A stretch of 60,422 nucleotides of DNA, taken from positions 1 to 60,422 of the forward strand of contig PHDB01000015.1 in assembly GCA_002842495.1 (NCBI GenBank), given 5' to 3'. Shown here in pieces: positions 24,602 through 33,898 of this stretch (the stretch's first letter is position 1; the number at the start of each line of letters is the position of its first letter). Under the pieces are notes generated by a model that saw only the letters and a list, made by a program, of their open reading frames with translations, did not search any database and was not told the origin of the DNA. The translations under genes were made by a program, and so were the position numbers. Source of the DNA: Bacteroidetes bacterium HGW-Bacteroidetes-6. Its GTDB lineage: Bacteria; Bacteroidota; Bacteroidia; Bacteroidales; DTU049.

Positions 24602-27600
24602 TTATTTGTTTCTGTACAGATGAACAGTTCCTGTTAATGTGCGTTTCCGGATACCTGCCAAACGCATCTCGTAAACGTCGCAAACATAATAATAAACTCC
24701 TTCGGCACATTCGAGCGAATTCGATTGATTTCGTCCATCCCACATAATATCAGGATCTTCTGTTTTAAATACTTCCAGACCCCATCGATCGAATATAGTG
24801 AGATCAATTTTTTCAACAAAGTCGTATGGAAAAGGAATGAAATAATCGTTGAAGCCATCTCCATTGGGTGTAAACACATTGGGAAGTTGGTACAAATCGC
24901 ATTCATCGATATCGACACACACAATATTTGAAAAATTGCTGTAATTGCCAACGGTATCGAAAGCTACAACGGCAAAACAACCGGCAACCGATGTTTCTCC
25001 AAAATGAGTGTAAAAAGTATCTGCAATATTGTCAATGCTATCGAGATACGTGAATTCTCCATCCGGCATCAATGAATAGTAAATGATGTACCCGCCAACA
25101 TCGAAGTCGCCACATTGGTTGGCCGGGCTTGTCCATGTCAGATGATTGGAGACTTCTTCGCAATCGACTTCGACACTGAGAACAACCGGACAAGGAGGTA
25201 CTATATCCTGAGGTCGTTCACATAATTCCTGAGAAAAATTTCTCAATGGATATTTGAAGCCACTGAGCGAATACGATCCAATTGTTTCAACCTTATAGCA
25301 ATATTCTACTCCATTGGTCAATCCGGTGTCGATATATTCCTTGTTGAATGAAAGACCAATTGAATCGAAAACAAAAGTAGAAGGATTGTATCGATAAATC
25401 ACGGTGCTATCGTTGTTCCAGGGGACATTGTAATCCCATTCCAGTAATAACGATTGATCAGATGGTGTAATGCTTAAAAAAACAGATGATGCCGGGTATG
25501 ACGATGAAAAAAGCGTATAATTGGTTCCGCCAGCAGCATACATCAGGTCGATCCGGTAATGCCAGGGGCCACCAGACGTATTCAAGCCGGTATCGGTAAA
25601 AGTGGTGTCATTCAGCCCAGAATTAGAGCTGACAAACGAATATACAGAGCCGGCAAATCCATTCGAGCGATAAATATCGTAGCGAAATGGGCCGGTATAA
25701 ATAAGTGTATCGAAATCATCGGGCTTCGACCAGGCAAGAAACATGGTTCCTGCAGTTGCAGAGGTTGTTTCGACACTAACATTTGTAATAACAGGTTCAT
25801 CGTCGGGCATTTGCACACAAGCTTCGTTGGATGCCTGACTCTCGGAGCCATTGGCAAACCATGCTGTAACCATATAGCAATAAGTATTGCCATGCGGGAG
25901 TCCAAGCCCATTGTTGGAATCGGTGTATGTTGTATCGTTAATGCTGCTCAATGTTGCAATTTTTACATACCCGGTATAGGCAGGCACCCCGGTTTCGCAA
26001 CCCGAAGGAACATAACCACTCGAACCAGCTTTGCGGTAAACAAAGTAACCCGCAGCTTCGGAACAAATCTCTTTATTCCATTGCAGGTATGCATTATTGC
26101 CTGCAGGCGAGGCTGTTAAATTTTCCGGAGCAGGTGCAATAACAGAAATATTGACTTCTTTTTGCGCCGGGGTTTTGTCCGAAATTTTATAAATATTCAC
26201 GTTATCAATGCCCCAGTGGTCGTAATAGATACCTGTTGATTCGAATTGCATCCATCTGAAGCGTGTTGCTGTTGAAATTGCTCCTTCAGGAACAACAACA
26301 GAATAGTTATTCCAATTGATCAGATTGGCAACATGTCCCCCTTCGCCAGGAGAAAGACTTGGATCCCAATAAGCCATGGTAACCCATGGCCCAATAAGTC
26401 CATTAAGGCTGTATTGCAGATAAATTCCTTCGTCGGGTTCGTCGGGGCCTTCGCAATCGGTACCCGGATTCCCGGTATGCTCAGCCATACGAAGGTCGAA
26501 AACCATCATAAAATTGCCTGATGAAACATTGAGCACCGGAGTAGCTACAAAACGCGGAGCGGCACTATCGGCACCAAACCAGAGATAATTTGAGTTGTCC
26601 CAGCCCGGCCCACATGGCTGACCAATAATTGCATGCACATTGGCGTAAAACGGAGAAACACTTGTTTCAAAATCGTAGGAACAATCGCATGTACTCAAAC
26701 TGTCTTCGAGGTCAGCTTTAAAAAGCAATTTGTAGGGCTCGGGCCTTACATGCTCACAAGAAACATTCCAGTCGAAAACAGAATAAACGCTATATCGATT
26801 ACGAACCGGCTGAGGAAATGTGGCAGGAGTTGAGGTGAGAAGCAGAGGTTCGCCAATGGCAGTGAGCGAAATGGTATCAATTCCGGCATATGTAGCTCGC
26901 ACTGTATCGTGAAGCAATGTGCCGGCAAGTACGCAGGTGTCATTAAACACCTCAAGAAGAGGAGATTGAGGCGAGCAATCAATTACATTAACAAGTACAT
27001 CGCGCATAATTGAACCGAGAAAAACACCATTCCTGTATTTTTCTACAAGCACTGCATAATTAAAAAAACCTTTGTCAAGAGGAGAATCCCACAACAACCA
27101 ACCACTATTTGCATCGATTGAAAAGGTTGAAGAGGTTGAAGGATTTGTGTAGCCGGTAATTGCAGTGCCATCTTCGCCTCTGCAAGGAATAATACTATAT
27201 TTTAGCACGTCGCCGGATGCATCGAAGGCTGAAAAATTGACTGTTTCGTTTTGACCACGACATACATTGAGGCGTGGTTTTTCCATAAATACCGGTGATT
27301 TGATTCCTGACAGAAACGGACTCACCACCAATTTGGCTTCAGCATAAATGTCGGTTGCCAATGAATTCGGAATATTATTGACATTCAGACTACGTACTTT
27401 GTAACTCACATACATGGTGAATGTTGATGGCCCCGAGTAGGTATGGGTACCTGAGTATGTAACCCTTTTAAGCTCGCCCGGTAAATCGGTAATCGATGAA
27501 ACCGTAAGGGTGGAATTGGTGTTATCGCCCCAGAACAAAGCTACCTGCGAATCGACGGGACTGGGATCGTATAAATAAAAAATCACGTTTGCACGATATG

Positions 27601-27709
27601 AAAGCTGTGTGATATTTTCGTACGTAATCTCCAGCGACTTCACATTCATGGCTGATAAACCATGAGCTGACAATAGCAATACAAAGAAAAAAGTAAGTTT
27701 GTTTTTCAT
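24602..27709 (-). CDS. Multi-domain T9SS type B cargo with FnIII domains, 1035 aa
   Basis: ATG at 27709 gives signal peptide MKNKLTFFFVLLLSAHGLSA; longer in-frame starts are in AT-rich sequence. After an N-terminal beta domain and a putative cadherin-like segment ('VFMEKPRLNVCRGQNETVNF') there is a reelin/MAM-like domain (about 395-575: 'FGADSAAPRFVATPVLNVSS', 'YDHWGIDNVNI'), three or four FnIII-like modules ('PENLTASPAGNNAYLQWNKE', 'QSLLLEWDYN', 'VSNHLTWTSPA') and a gliding-motility-associated C-terminal sorting domain ('LPNVFTPNGDGFNDYFIPFP', 'IFDRWGLEVFKTEDPDIMWD', 'GVYYYVCDVYEM'). The last is the type B signal for T9SS export. Probably a surface adhesin or matrix protein. Divergent from the second such protein. 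Confidence 0.9.
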   Translation of the reverse strand: MKNKLTFFFVLLLSAHGLSAMNVKSLEITYENITQLSYRANVIFYLYDPSPVDSQVALFWGDNTNSTLTVSSITDLPGELKRVTYSGTHTYSGPSTFTMYVSYKVRSLNVNNIPNSLATDIYAEAKLVVSPFLSGIKSPVFMEKPRLNVCRGQNETVNFSAFDASGDVLKYSIIPCRGEDGTAITGYTNPSTSSTFSIDANSGWLLWDSPLDKGFFNYAVLVEKYRNGVFLGSIMRDVLVNVIDCSPQSPLLEVFNDTCVLAGTLLHDTVRATYAGIDTISLTAIGEPLLLTSTPATFPQPVRNRYSVYSVFDWNVSCEHVRPEPYKLLFKADLEDSLSTCDCSYDFETSVSPFYANVHAIIGQPCGPGWDNSNYLWFGADSAAPRFVATPVLNVSSGNFMMVFDLRMAEHTGNPGTDCEGPDEPDEGIYLQYSLNGLIGPWVTMAYWDPSLSPGEGGHVANLINWNNYSVVVPEGAISTATRFRWMQFESTGIYYDHWGIDNVNIYKISDKTPAQKEVNISVIAPAPENLTASPAGNNAYLQWNKEICSEAAGYFVYRKAGSSGYVPSGCETGVPAYTGYVKIATLSSINDTTYTDSNNGLGLPHGNTYCYMVTAWFANGSESQASNEACVQMPDDEPVITNVSVETTSATAGTMFLAWSKPDDFDTLIYTGPFRYDIYRSNGFAGSVYSFVSSNSGLNDTTFTDTGLNTSGGPWHYRIDLMYAAGGTNYTLFSSSYPASSVFLSITPSDQSLLLEWDYNVPWNNDSTVIYRYNPSTFVFDSIGLSFNKEYIDTGLTNGVEYCYKVETIGSYSLSGFKYPLRNFSQELCERPQDIVPPCPVVLSVEVDCEEVSNHLTWTSPANQCGDFDVGGYIIYYSLMPDGEFTYLDSIDNIADTFYTHFGETSVAGCFAVVAFDTVGNYSNFSNIVCVDIDECDLYQLPNVFTPNGDGFNDYFIPFPYDFVEKIDLTIFDRWGLEVFKTEDPDIMWDGRNQSNSLECAEGVYYYVCDVYEMRLAGIRKRTLTGTVHLYRNK

Positions 27710-28185
27710 TGTGGGAATGAGCAAAGCTTCAAATAAATACCAACGTAAAAGTACAACAAAAATTTCATTTTCATACATAAGCAGGCTAAAAAACAGAAAA
27801 ACAAAATATTTTAGTTTTGAAGAATTCCAAAATTGAATTGTAATTTGAAATAATAGAGACAAAAATACATATATTAACAATTAACATAATATACATTTTA
27901 ACAGTTTATTTTTGAATAAATACGTGTTCTGTTTTTTTACTTAATTATTCTTTTTATATTGCTGAATATCAATATTTTGTATATTGACATTGATGCCCAT
28001 TCAGCTTAATTGCGAATAATACAAACTCGTTTGGGATTTAACAAATCATCTGTTTGTTGAAATAAGACGGTAAGGTATTGTTATTCAGGTGTAAGTAGAT
28101 TGATATTAATGAATTATTAATCATGATATTTGACATTCTCGTTTTTTTTGAGTCGAATACCTGTATCTTTGTAAAAAAACAAATT
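27710..28185. other. AT-rich divergent promoter region
   Basis: The 476 bases between two divergent secreted-protein genes are strongly AT-rich with many poly-A/T runs. A TATTTTTG on the minus strand at 27867-27860 and a TATCTTTG on the plus strand at 28164-28171 are the only -7-like matches of note. No gene is seen. Confidence 0.55.
28164..28171 (+). promoter_or_regulatory. -7 box for the 158-aa / T9SS pair
   Basis: TATCTTTG, 15 bases upstream of the ATG at 28186. The nearest TTTG sequences are at other spacings (13 and 31 bases), so only the -7 half of the consensus is matched. Confidence 0.4.
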
Positions 28186-28662
28186 ATGAGAAAAATCTTT
28201 TTATTTTTCGTTTTTCTCCCATTCATATCATCAGCTCAAAGCTCAATGCAAAAAAATGAGGTTTTGGTTCAATACTCAACTATTACCAGTGACTGGGTTG
28301 AAATATATCAACAAGACGGTGTCATATTTTTTGTAAAAAAGATAGATTGTGGACTTCCTTCTGATGTCAATAGTCAGGAATTACTCCTTTTCAAATTGGA
28401 GAATACATCGGACAATATGTTTGTTATTGATTGGGATATTCAGCGATGGCTTAGCAATCCCGGCTCCAATGAGCAAAAAACGATTGAGTCGAGTATTAAT
28501 GTTTTTTTATCGGCAGGCGAAACTATTGAGGGAGTGTGTGATGTGGAATCGGACTATTTTGCATTGCTAACGATATTGAGTAAATTTATAAATCAAGCCA
28601 ATGGTTTCGAGCTGACACAATTTACACTTTCCAATATTAAATTTTCTGTTCATGAAAAATAA
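28186..28662 (+). CDS. Exported hypothetical protein, 158 aa
   Basis: ATG at 28186 gives the signal peptide MRKIFLFFVFLPFISSAQ; the longer frame upstream lacks one. The mature part is beta-rich ('EVLVQYSTITSDWVEIYQQD', 'LLLFKLENTSDNMFVIDWDI'). Its stop overlaps the start of the next gene by 11 bp, so the two are translationally coupled and it may assist or partner that T9SS cargo. No recognised family. Confidence 0.78.
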   Translation: MRKIFLFFVFLPFISSAQSSMQKNEVLVQYSTITSDWVEIYQQDGVIFFVKKIDCGLPSDVNSQELLLFKLENTSDNMFVIDWDIQRWLSNPGSNEQKTIESSINVFLSAGETIEGVCDVESDYFALLTILSKFINQANGFELTQFTLSNIKFSVHEK

Positions 28663-30787
28663 GTCAATATTTACCACATTGTTGGTTTTTGGAATTTCAA
28701 TGATTCTAACGTTACAGGTAAAAAGCCAATGTTTTACCGAAATTCTTACTCCAACTCAGGATACGACCATTTGTTTGGGCGATTCTGTTACTCTTACTGC
28801 ATTTGCCACTTGTAGTTATTTAATGAGTAACGATTTCAATAACGGTACCGCGGGTACCGGTTGGACAGCTACAACTGGTGTTGACTTTACAAACCCATGC
28901 AATCCATCGTCGGACGGAACGACATATATGTGGATGGGCAGTGCTGTTCCCATCCCCAGAACGCTAACCACTATTAACTTTAACGTTGTTGGGGCTTGCG
29001 AAATTTCGTTCGATATGAAATATGCAACCCAGAGTGTTGCTTCGCCTTGCGAAGGAATTGACGAATATGATGAAGGTATATCGGTTCAATATTCAACCAA
29101 CAATGGTGCAACCTGGGTTGATATTGCTTATTTTCAACCCGATGGACAAATTTTGGCCACCAACCCAATGGTTGGTGGAACTTGTATTTCTTCGCCATGG
29201 ATAACGCCATTCACAAGTTGGGCTAACTATACTTTTACCATTCCAGCAGCTGCTCAAACACCTTCTACTCGTTTTCGTTGGATACAACTGGCTTACTCAA
29301 GCCAGAGCAACGATCACTGGGGACTCGATAATGTAGAAATAGTATGTCCTCAATCGCAAAACATATTTTGGTCGAATGGGCCTGCAAATACCTTGACCCA
29401 AACTGTAGCACCAACACAAACAACAGAGTACATTGTTGCTATTTTCGATTCATTGGGAAATCTTGCAACAGACACAGTCACAATAAACGTAATTCCATCT
29501 CCTCCAGCTGATTTTAGCGTTATTTCGCCAGTCTGCATTGGTCAAAACTCGGCTATTATTTACGATTCCACTGCATCGCCAAATGTAACCTATACCTGGG
29601 ATTTTGATGGAGGTGTAGTTTCGTCTGGTACCGGAGTAGGTCCTTATCAGGTAAACTGGCCTGCAACGGGAACTTACACTATCACCCTAACTGCCAGCGA
29701 AGGAGCGTGTGCCAGAAGTGGGACCCGTGATGTTGTTGTGAATTCCGATATCGTTGTAAACGTGACACCTCAAAATCCTTTTGTTTGCGCTGATAGCAGT
29801 GTTGCATTAAATGCAAATGGTGGTCTTTATTATGTTTGGTCGCCTGTTGCCACACTCAGTAATGATAGTGGAGCTACTGTGATAGCAACTCCGTCAGTTC
29901 AGACAACATACACAGTTACCGGCACATCGCTCGAAGGTTGCACAGGTTCTGCAAATATTACAGTTGGAATCTTTCCCGACCCGACAATAACTATTAGTCC
30001 TGTACCAGCACAGGGTTGTAAGCCTGTAATAGTAAATTTTTCAGCCAATGTTAATCCAGGTGTTAGTCAATACGGTTGGGAATTTGGCGACCCCGGTTCA
30101 GGGGTGAACAACACCAGCACCTCGGCAAATCCAATGCACATATACTCTATCCCTGGAACTTACGATGTAACCCTCGATGTTTTATCTTCGGATGGCTGTC
30201 CCGCATCAATTACTGTTCCTGCGTTAATAAATGTGTACGACATTCCGGTTGCAGCATTTATGGCAGACCCGACTACAGTGAATCTTTCAACTCCCACTGT
30301 CAATTTTACCGATTTATCAACAGGTGCCGACAATTGGTATTGGGATTTCGGCGACTTGTATTCTCCTGCAAACAACTCGATGTTGCAAAATCCGACACAC
30401 AACTACAATAATACCGGCGACTATATAGTGTGGCTTATTGCCAGTAATAGTTTTGGGTGTGCCGATTCGGCATTTACAACAATCAATGTTATGCAGGATA
30501 TTGCATTTTGGATTCCCAATGCATTTACACCTTGCAACAACGATGGAGTTAACGACATTTTCAAACCATCCGGAATTGGTGTAGCCATTGGAGAAAACAG
30601 CTACAATATGCGGATTTTTGACCGATGGGGACATCAGATTTTTTCAACAAATGATTTTGAAACGGGGTGGGATGGAAAAATCGGAGGTAGTTGGGCAAAC
30701 CCGGGTGTTTACAATTACTTTATCGAAGTTCTGTATGGCGATGGACTCTGGCATGTTTTCAGTGGTAAAGTGAATGTGATTCATTAA
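28652..30787 (+). CDS. PKD-domain T9SS type B cargo, 711 aa
   Basis: ATG at 28652 (MKNKSIFTTLLVFGISMILT), signal peptide to about residue 26. An Ig-like start ('CLGDSVTLTAFATCSYLMSN') is followed by a reelin-like domain (about 50-230: 'GTTYMWMGSAVPIPRTLT', 'STRFRWIQLAYSSQSNDHWG', 'LDNVEIVC'), PKD domains ('YTWDFDGGVVSSGTGVGPYQ', 'YGWEFGDPGSGVNNTST', 'WYWDFGDLYSPANNSM') and the gliding-motility C-terminal domain ('WIPNAFTPCNNDGVNDIFKP', 'IFDRWGHQIFST', 'FSGKVNVIH'). Exported by T9SS. Function by analogy: adhesin or matrix protein. It shares its reelin-like domain with the divergent neighbour. Confidence 0.9.
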   Translation: MKNKSIFTTLLVFGISMILTLQVKSQCFTEILTPTQDTTICLGDSVTLTAFATCSYLMSNDFNNGTAGTGWTATTGVDFTNPCNPSSDGTTYMWMGSAVPIPRTLTTINFNVVGACEISFDMKYATQSVASPCEGIDEYDEGISVQYSTNNGATWVDIAYFQPDGQILATNPMVGGTCISSPWITPFTSWANYTFTIPAAAQTPSTRFRWIQLAYSSQSNDHWGLDNVEIVCPQSQNIFWSNGPANTLTQTVAPTQTTEYIVAIFDSLGNLATDTVTINVIPSPPADFSVISPVCIGQNSAIIYDSTASPNVTYTWDFDGGVVSSGTGVGPYQVNWPATGTYTITLTASEGACARSGTRDVVVNSDIVVNVTPQNPFVCADSSVALNANGGLYYVWSPVATLSNDSGATVIATPSVQTTYTVTGTSLEGCTGSANITVGIFPDPTITISPVPAQGCKPVIVNFSANVNPGVSQYGWEFGDPGSGVNNTSTSANPMHIYSIPGTYDVTLDVLSSDGCPASITVPALINVYDIPVAAFMADPTTVNLSTPTVNFTDLSTGADNWYWDFGDLYSPANNSMLQNPTHNYNNTGDYIVWLIASNSFGCADSAFTTINVMQDIAFWIPNAFTPCNNDGVNDIFKPSGIGVAIGENSYNMRIFDRWGHQIFSTNDFETGWDGKIGGSWANPGVYNYFIEVLYGDGLWHVFSGKVNVIH

Positions 30788-31142
30788 AATAATAAAACAT
30801 ACTTCAAAAGACTTCTGAAAAGGAGTCTTTTTTTTTGAATCAGAAATGAAATTATTTGTTTTCGCTTGAGAAACAGGACTGAAAAATGCTGAAGTTTTTA
30901 TTTTTCCAAATACTAAGTTTTTCATGTAAACCTGATATAAAAACACTGAAGAGTTATTTCTGTTATCAAAGATGTATATTTTTAGTTTAGTTGTAGGGTT
31001 GAAAGAGTTGTGATTGACCTGTCGATCGGATTCGGATTAAGTATTGTTGGTGTTAAAGTGTATAAACATTTGGCGTAGAGGAAAAATGATTGTTTGATCA
31101 AACGAAATGCTAGGAGACTGCATGCTCTGCATTTCCACAGCA
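30788..31142. other. Intergenic stretch, 355 bases
   Basis: Apart from the terminator at its left end, AT-rich sequence with no open frame or structured element that I can support. It lies between convergent genes (PKD protein and patatin lipase). Confidence 0.5.
30804..30834 (+). terminator. Terminator after the PKD protein
   Basis: AAAGACT (30804-30810) and AGTCTTT (about 30821-30827) form a stem with a short loop, followed by a T run, 17 bases after the stop of the PKD protein. Confidence 0.75.
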
Positions 31143-32798
31143 TTACCTCTTAATTTCATTCACCATCCAGAATGGATTTGCGTTGAACCTTTGCCAATGC
31201 GCCAGTAGTTGGCTTTCTATTTGCAAAAGTTGAGTGTGTTTCGGATTGGTGTTTTCTGCATCATTTTTTATTTTATAAATATACTCGAGAAGATTCCAGC
31301 ACATTGTAAACTGGCCACAAGCGATAATTGAATTCAGCATGTTTTTTTCGTTGAGTTCTTCTTGGGTAAACCATAGTGTTGTTCCCATGCTTGATGCAGT
31401 AGATGCCACTTTTTGTATAGCTGCAGAAGGTGTTAATTCCGTGCTTAATTTTTCATTCTCGATTCTTGTTCGAAGTTTCTCCTCCTCGAGGCGAAGCTCG
31501 TATATGCCATTCATGATGCGCCTGTTTTTCCACGATTTGTCCTGAAATATTTTATTGTAGTTAAGACGCCGGATATGTTTCAGGAATACCTCGTTTGTCA
31601 TCTTCAATAAAGAATTCGAACGGTTCAGAATCATATTCTCATATTCGGCAAACTGAACCTTTAGAAGCTTGCTGAGTGGCTTCGTAAATGCAGCGGGAAC
31701 CTGAAATTTCCGGGGCAGTTTTTTTATTAATAGCAATGTCAGATATAAGAAAATGTTTGTAGTGATTAAAACAGCAAACACAATACTCCACAATTGTAGA
31801 TTGTTCTTTACAGAAAATACAATACCTGCCAGCGAAGCCAGCAGAATAATAAGATTGATAACTATTAAGCGCCTAAATGTCAGACGACGCCAAAAGTTTA
31901 GCTTTTTTCTATTGTTGGGTTTATAACCATCCATGTATGGGCTTGTAACATCTGAGATGATCAACAAGTCGAATTCGTTTTGTTCTGATCTTGGTCTATG
32001 CTCAGCAGCCCTGTTTCGCTTCATCCTTTTTTCGGCCAGCAACAGAGGCTCAATTCCCTGGTTATCGACAATTCCGCCATCCATTAAGCCTACAGGAAGG
32101 TTTTTGATATCAATAAAACTGTGAATGGGGTCAGATTGACTGAAAACAAAGTCGGTGGGGAAGTTGATAGGCTCAAAGCCGCCCGGGAAACAGGATGAAG
32201 CAGCTAAAATATCGGCCATTCGTATATCCTTAGCAATCTCTTCCGGGATTCGGTAGTAATGATTTCCGATTATTCCTCTTTCCGGTTCATCGGGATATGG
32301 ATTTTTGATTTTCTCAGTGGTCTGAAAGCGAAATTGCAACGCATTTTGAAATTCAGTTGCGTTGAAAGAAATGTTTTTTAGATGAATTGGATTGCTTTCA
32401 TCCTGTAGTATCCCAAATTTCTCTTTATTGAACAAATGCAAATCGTATGCATCGGCAAATGCTGTAATTAGGCTCTTCGGCCGTGAATCATCTTTTTCTT
32501 TTTTTGAGACCAGATTATTCAGGCTTATTCCGATTAAATCAGTATCGGACATAAAATCATAGAGCGACCAGTAAATTGTATTGAAACTTTCTCCATTCTT
32601 AATGCCCAGGGCATATCGTGCTCCCGCTATTGTTCCGCCGGAAATAGTTGAAAGAGCATACACCTTACTCAGTAAACTGACGTTGCCAACACTAACTTCG
32701 TTTAAATAGGATAAAACTCCTAAGCTAAATGATGAAGCCCTGAAACCGCCTCCCGAAAAAGCCAATCCTATTTTCAGATCAATATTATTCAATTTCAA
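31143..32798 (-). CDS. Patatin-like phospholipase with two membrane helices, 551 aa
   Basis: The start is a TTG at 32798: no ATG lies upstream before a stop, and the glycine-rich motif needs this start (LKIGLAFSGGGFRASSFSLG). Patatin features: oxyanion 'GGGFRA' (about residues 16-21), a nucleophile elbow of the form 'STISGGTIAG' (Ser about 53), and 'LMDGGIVDNQG' with the catalytic Asp (about 240). Two hydrophobic helices about residues 312-335 ('LIVINLIILLASLAGIVFSV') and 340-360 follow, then a basic coiled region. The fold suggests acyl hydrolase action on phospholipids. Membrane anchoring after the catalytic domain is unusual. No cyclase or other CBASS partner is nearby. Confidence 0.85.
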   Translation of the reverse strand: MKLNNIDLKIGLAFSGGGFRASSFSLGVLSYLNEVSVGNVSLLSKVYALSTISGGTIAGARYALGIKNGESFNTIYWSLYDFMSDTDLIGISLNNLVSKKEKDDSRPKSLITAFADAYDLHLFNKEKFGILQDESNPIHLKNISFNATEFQNALQFRFQTTEKIKNPYPDEPERGIIGNHYYRIPEEIAKDIRMADILAASSCFPGGFEPINFPTDFVFSQSDPIHSFIDIKNLPVGLMDGGIVDNQGIEPLLLAEKRMKRNRAAEHRPRSEQNEFDLLIISDVTSPYMDGYKPNNRKKLNFWRRLTFRRLIVINLIILLASLAGIVFSVKNNLQLWSIVFAVLITTNIFLYLTLLLIKKLPRKFQVPAAFTKPLSKLLKVQFAEYENMILNRSNSLLKMTNEVFLKHIRRLNYNKIFQDKSWKNRRIMNGIYELRLEEEKLRTRIENEKLSTELTPSAAIQKVASTASSMGTTLWFTQEELNEKNMLNSIIACGQFTMCWNLLEYIYKIKNDAENTNPKHTQLLQIESQLLAHWQRFNANPFWMVNEIKR

Positions 32799-32856
32799 TG
32801 TTTTATTAATATATCAATCTTGATTGTTGGTGAAAATTATCGAATTTCTTGTAGAG

Positions 32857-32864
32857 CAAATATA
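32857..32864 (-). promoter_or_regulatory. -7 box for patatin lipase
   Basis: TATATTTG on the minus strand, about 60 bases before the TTG start. No TTTG at 19-21 bases. Confidence 0.35.
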
Positions 32865-32951
32865 AAGATTTTCTTTGATTTATCAGGCAGTTATAATATA
32901 ACTCTATTCCTGCTCGGCAGCCGGATAAATTTCAATATCCATTAACCCGGC

Positions 32952-32982
32952 AAATCCATGTCACGTTATGTGACACGGATTT
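32952..32982. terminator. Hairpin after the T2SS-like operon
   Basis: AAATCC - A - TGTCAC - GTTAT - GTGACA - C - GGATTT: a long inverted repeat with one A.C mismatch and a 5-base loop. It lies about 130 bases downstream of the last pseudopilin gene. The T run is on the plus strand only, so a terminator for the minus-strand operon is possible but not clean; a protein-binding site is an alternative. Confidence 0.5.
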
Positions 32983-33110
32983 TAAACATGTATTGCTGAC
33001 AATAAAATAGTTAGAAAGAATTTGTATGGAAAATAATTGCTGTTATTTTTGTTTAATTCCGGTGCTGATTGAAATGACACGACTAAATAATTTTCGATCA
33101 GGTCTTCGTC

Positions 33111-33557
33111 TCATTTTCCCATCCATAGCATGATGTTCTCTTTCTGCATAGTTCCGTGTATTGTTGCTGAGCGAACCCGAAACGAAGTGCCTGAGCTGGA
33201 AGAATATGGCTGTGCATCGATTTGTGTGTTTTGAATAGGAATTGTATCTGTTATTGTTCCCAAAAAAAGCAGAATACCTGCCTGACTGGTGCAAATCTTG
33301 GCTGTTACCGAATCTTGCTCGTAGAAGGTTATTGTGTCGCAACAATTATACAAAACAGAATCGCTCGACCAGAAACGATCGTCGGTGAAATTGTAAAGAT
33401 TATACAACGATGTTGTCTGCTCCGATGTTTCGGAAATGGTAATAAACTGTCGCCGTAAAGCCAGATAGGCGCTTGATGCTGCCGCAATAAGTATTCCGGA
33501 GATAATCATAGCTGTCATCAGCTCTGCGATTGTAAATCCATCAACGTATCGCTTCAT
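33111..33557 (-). CDS. Pseudopilin (GspH/J-like), 148 aa
   Basis: ATG at 33557 is 'coupled' (TGATG overlap of one base with the previous gene). MKRYVDGFTIAELMTAMIIS holds a class III prepilin signal: G|FTIAE with Glu5 and a hydrophobic helix. The remainder is a small beta-rich domain with two Cys ('LYNCCDTITFYEQD'). It is a minor pseudopilin for the operon. Cleaved by the prepilin peptidase at 42492-43019. Last gene of the operon. Confidence 0.85.
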   Translation of the reverse strand: MKRYVDGFTIAELMTAMIISGILIAAASSAYLALRRQFITISETSEQTTSLYNLYNFTDDRFWSSDSVLYNCCDTITFYEQDSVTAKICTSQAGILLFLGTITDTIPIQNTQIDAQPYSSSSGTSFRVRSATIHGTMQKENIMLWMGK

Positions 33558-33898
33558 CAGTAGTCGGGTATCAGATATTTAAAACTACCGGCAGACTGAT
33601 TGAGTCCGTTTCGGACATCAACAGTCATCACAACAATATTTTTTGCAGCCGGATAAGATGAAAAAGAAACATTGAAATTCAGATTGTTATGAGAGAATTC
33701 ACGCTCCGAAAATGCTCCATCCTCTACAATTTGTTCGTGAAGACTATCAGCAATGCCAATTGCTTGTAGCTGTGGCATGCTGCTATGCGAACGAAACGAT
33801 CCCGCAATAATCATAGATGAAATGCCAACAACGGTTAGTATAATAACAGATGCCACAAGTGTTTCAATGAGTGTTGTTCCGGCAACAGTGCTTTTCAT
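33557..33898 (-). CDS. Pseudopilin (GspI-like), 113 aa
   Basis: ATG at 33898 (MKSTVAGTTLIETLVASVII) has the prepilin cleavage signal G|TTLIE and an N-terminal hydrophobic helix. It is short, as expected of a minor pseudopilin. It overlaps the upstream gene by 4 bp (ATGA) and the downstream one by 1 bp. Confidence 0.85.
   Translation of the reverse strand: MKSTVAGTTLIETLVASVIILTVVGISSMIIAGSFRSHSSMPQLQAIGIADSLHEQIVEDGAFSEREFSHNNLNFNVSFSSYPAAKNIVVMTVDVRNGLNQSAGSFKYLIPDY

Larger units (their letters stand above)
32799..33110. other. Intergenic region with promoter and hairpin
   Basis: 312 bases upstream of the patatin start and downstream of the pseudopilin operon. It holds the patatin -7 box at 32857-32864, the hairpin at 32952-32982, and AT-rich sequence with no gene. 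Confidence 0.55.

Noticed and set aside
31143..32798. Patatin as CapV-type CBASS effector
   Set aside because: No cyclic-nucleotide cyclase, ubiquitin-like or other CBASS gene is in the neighbourhood.
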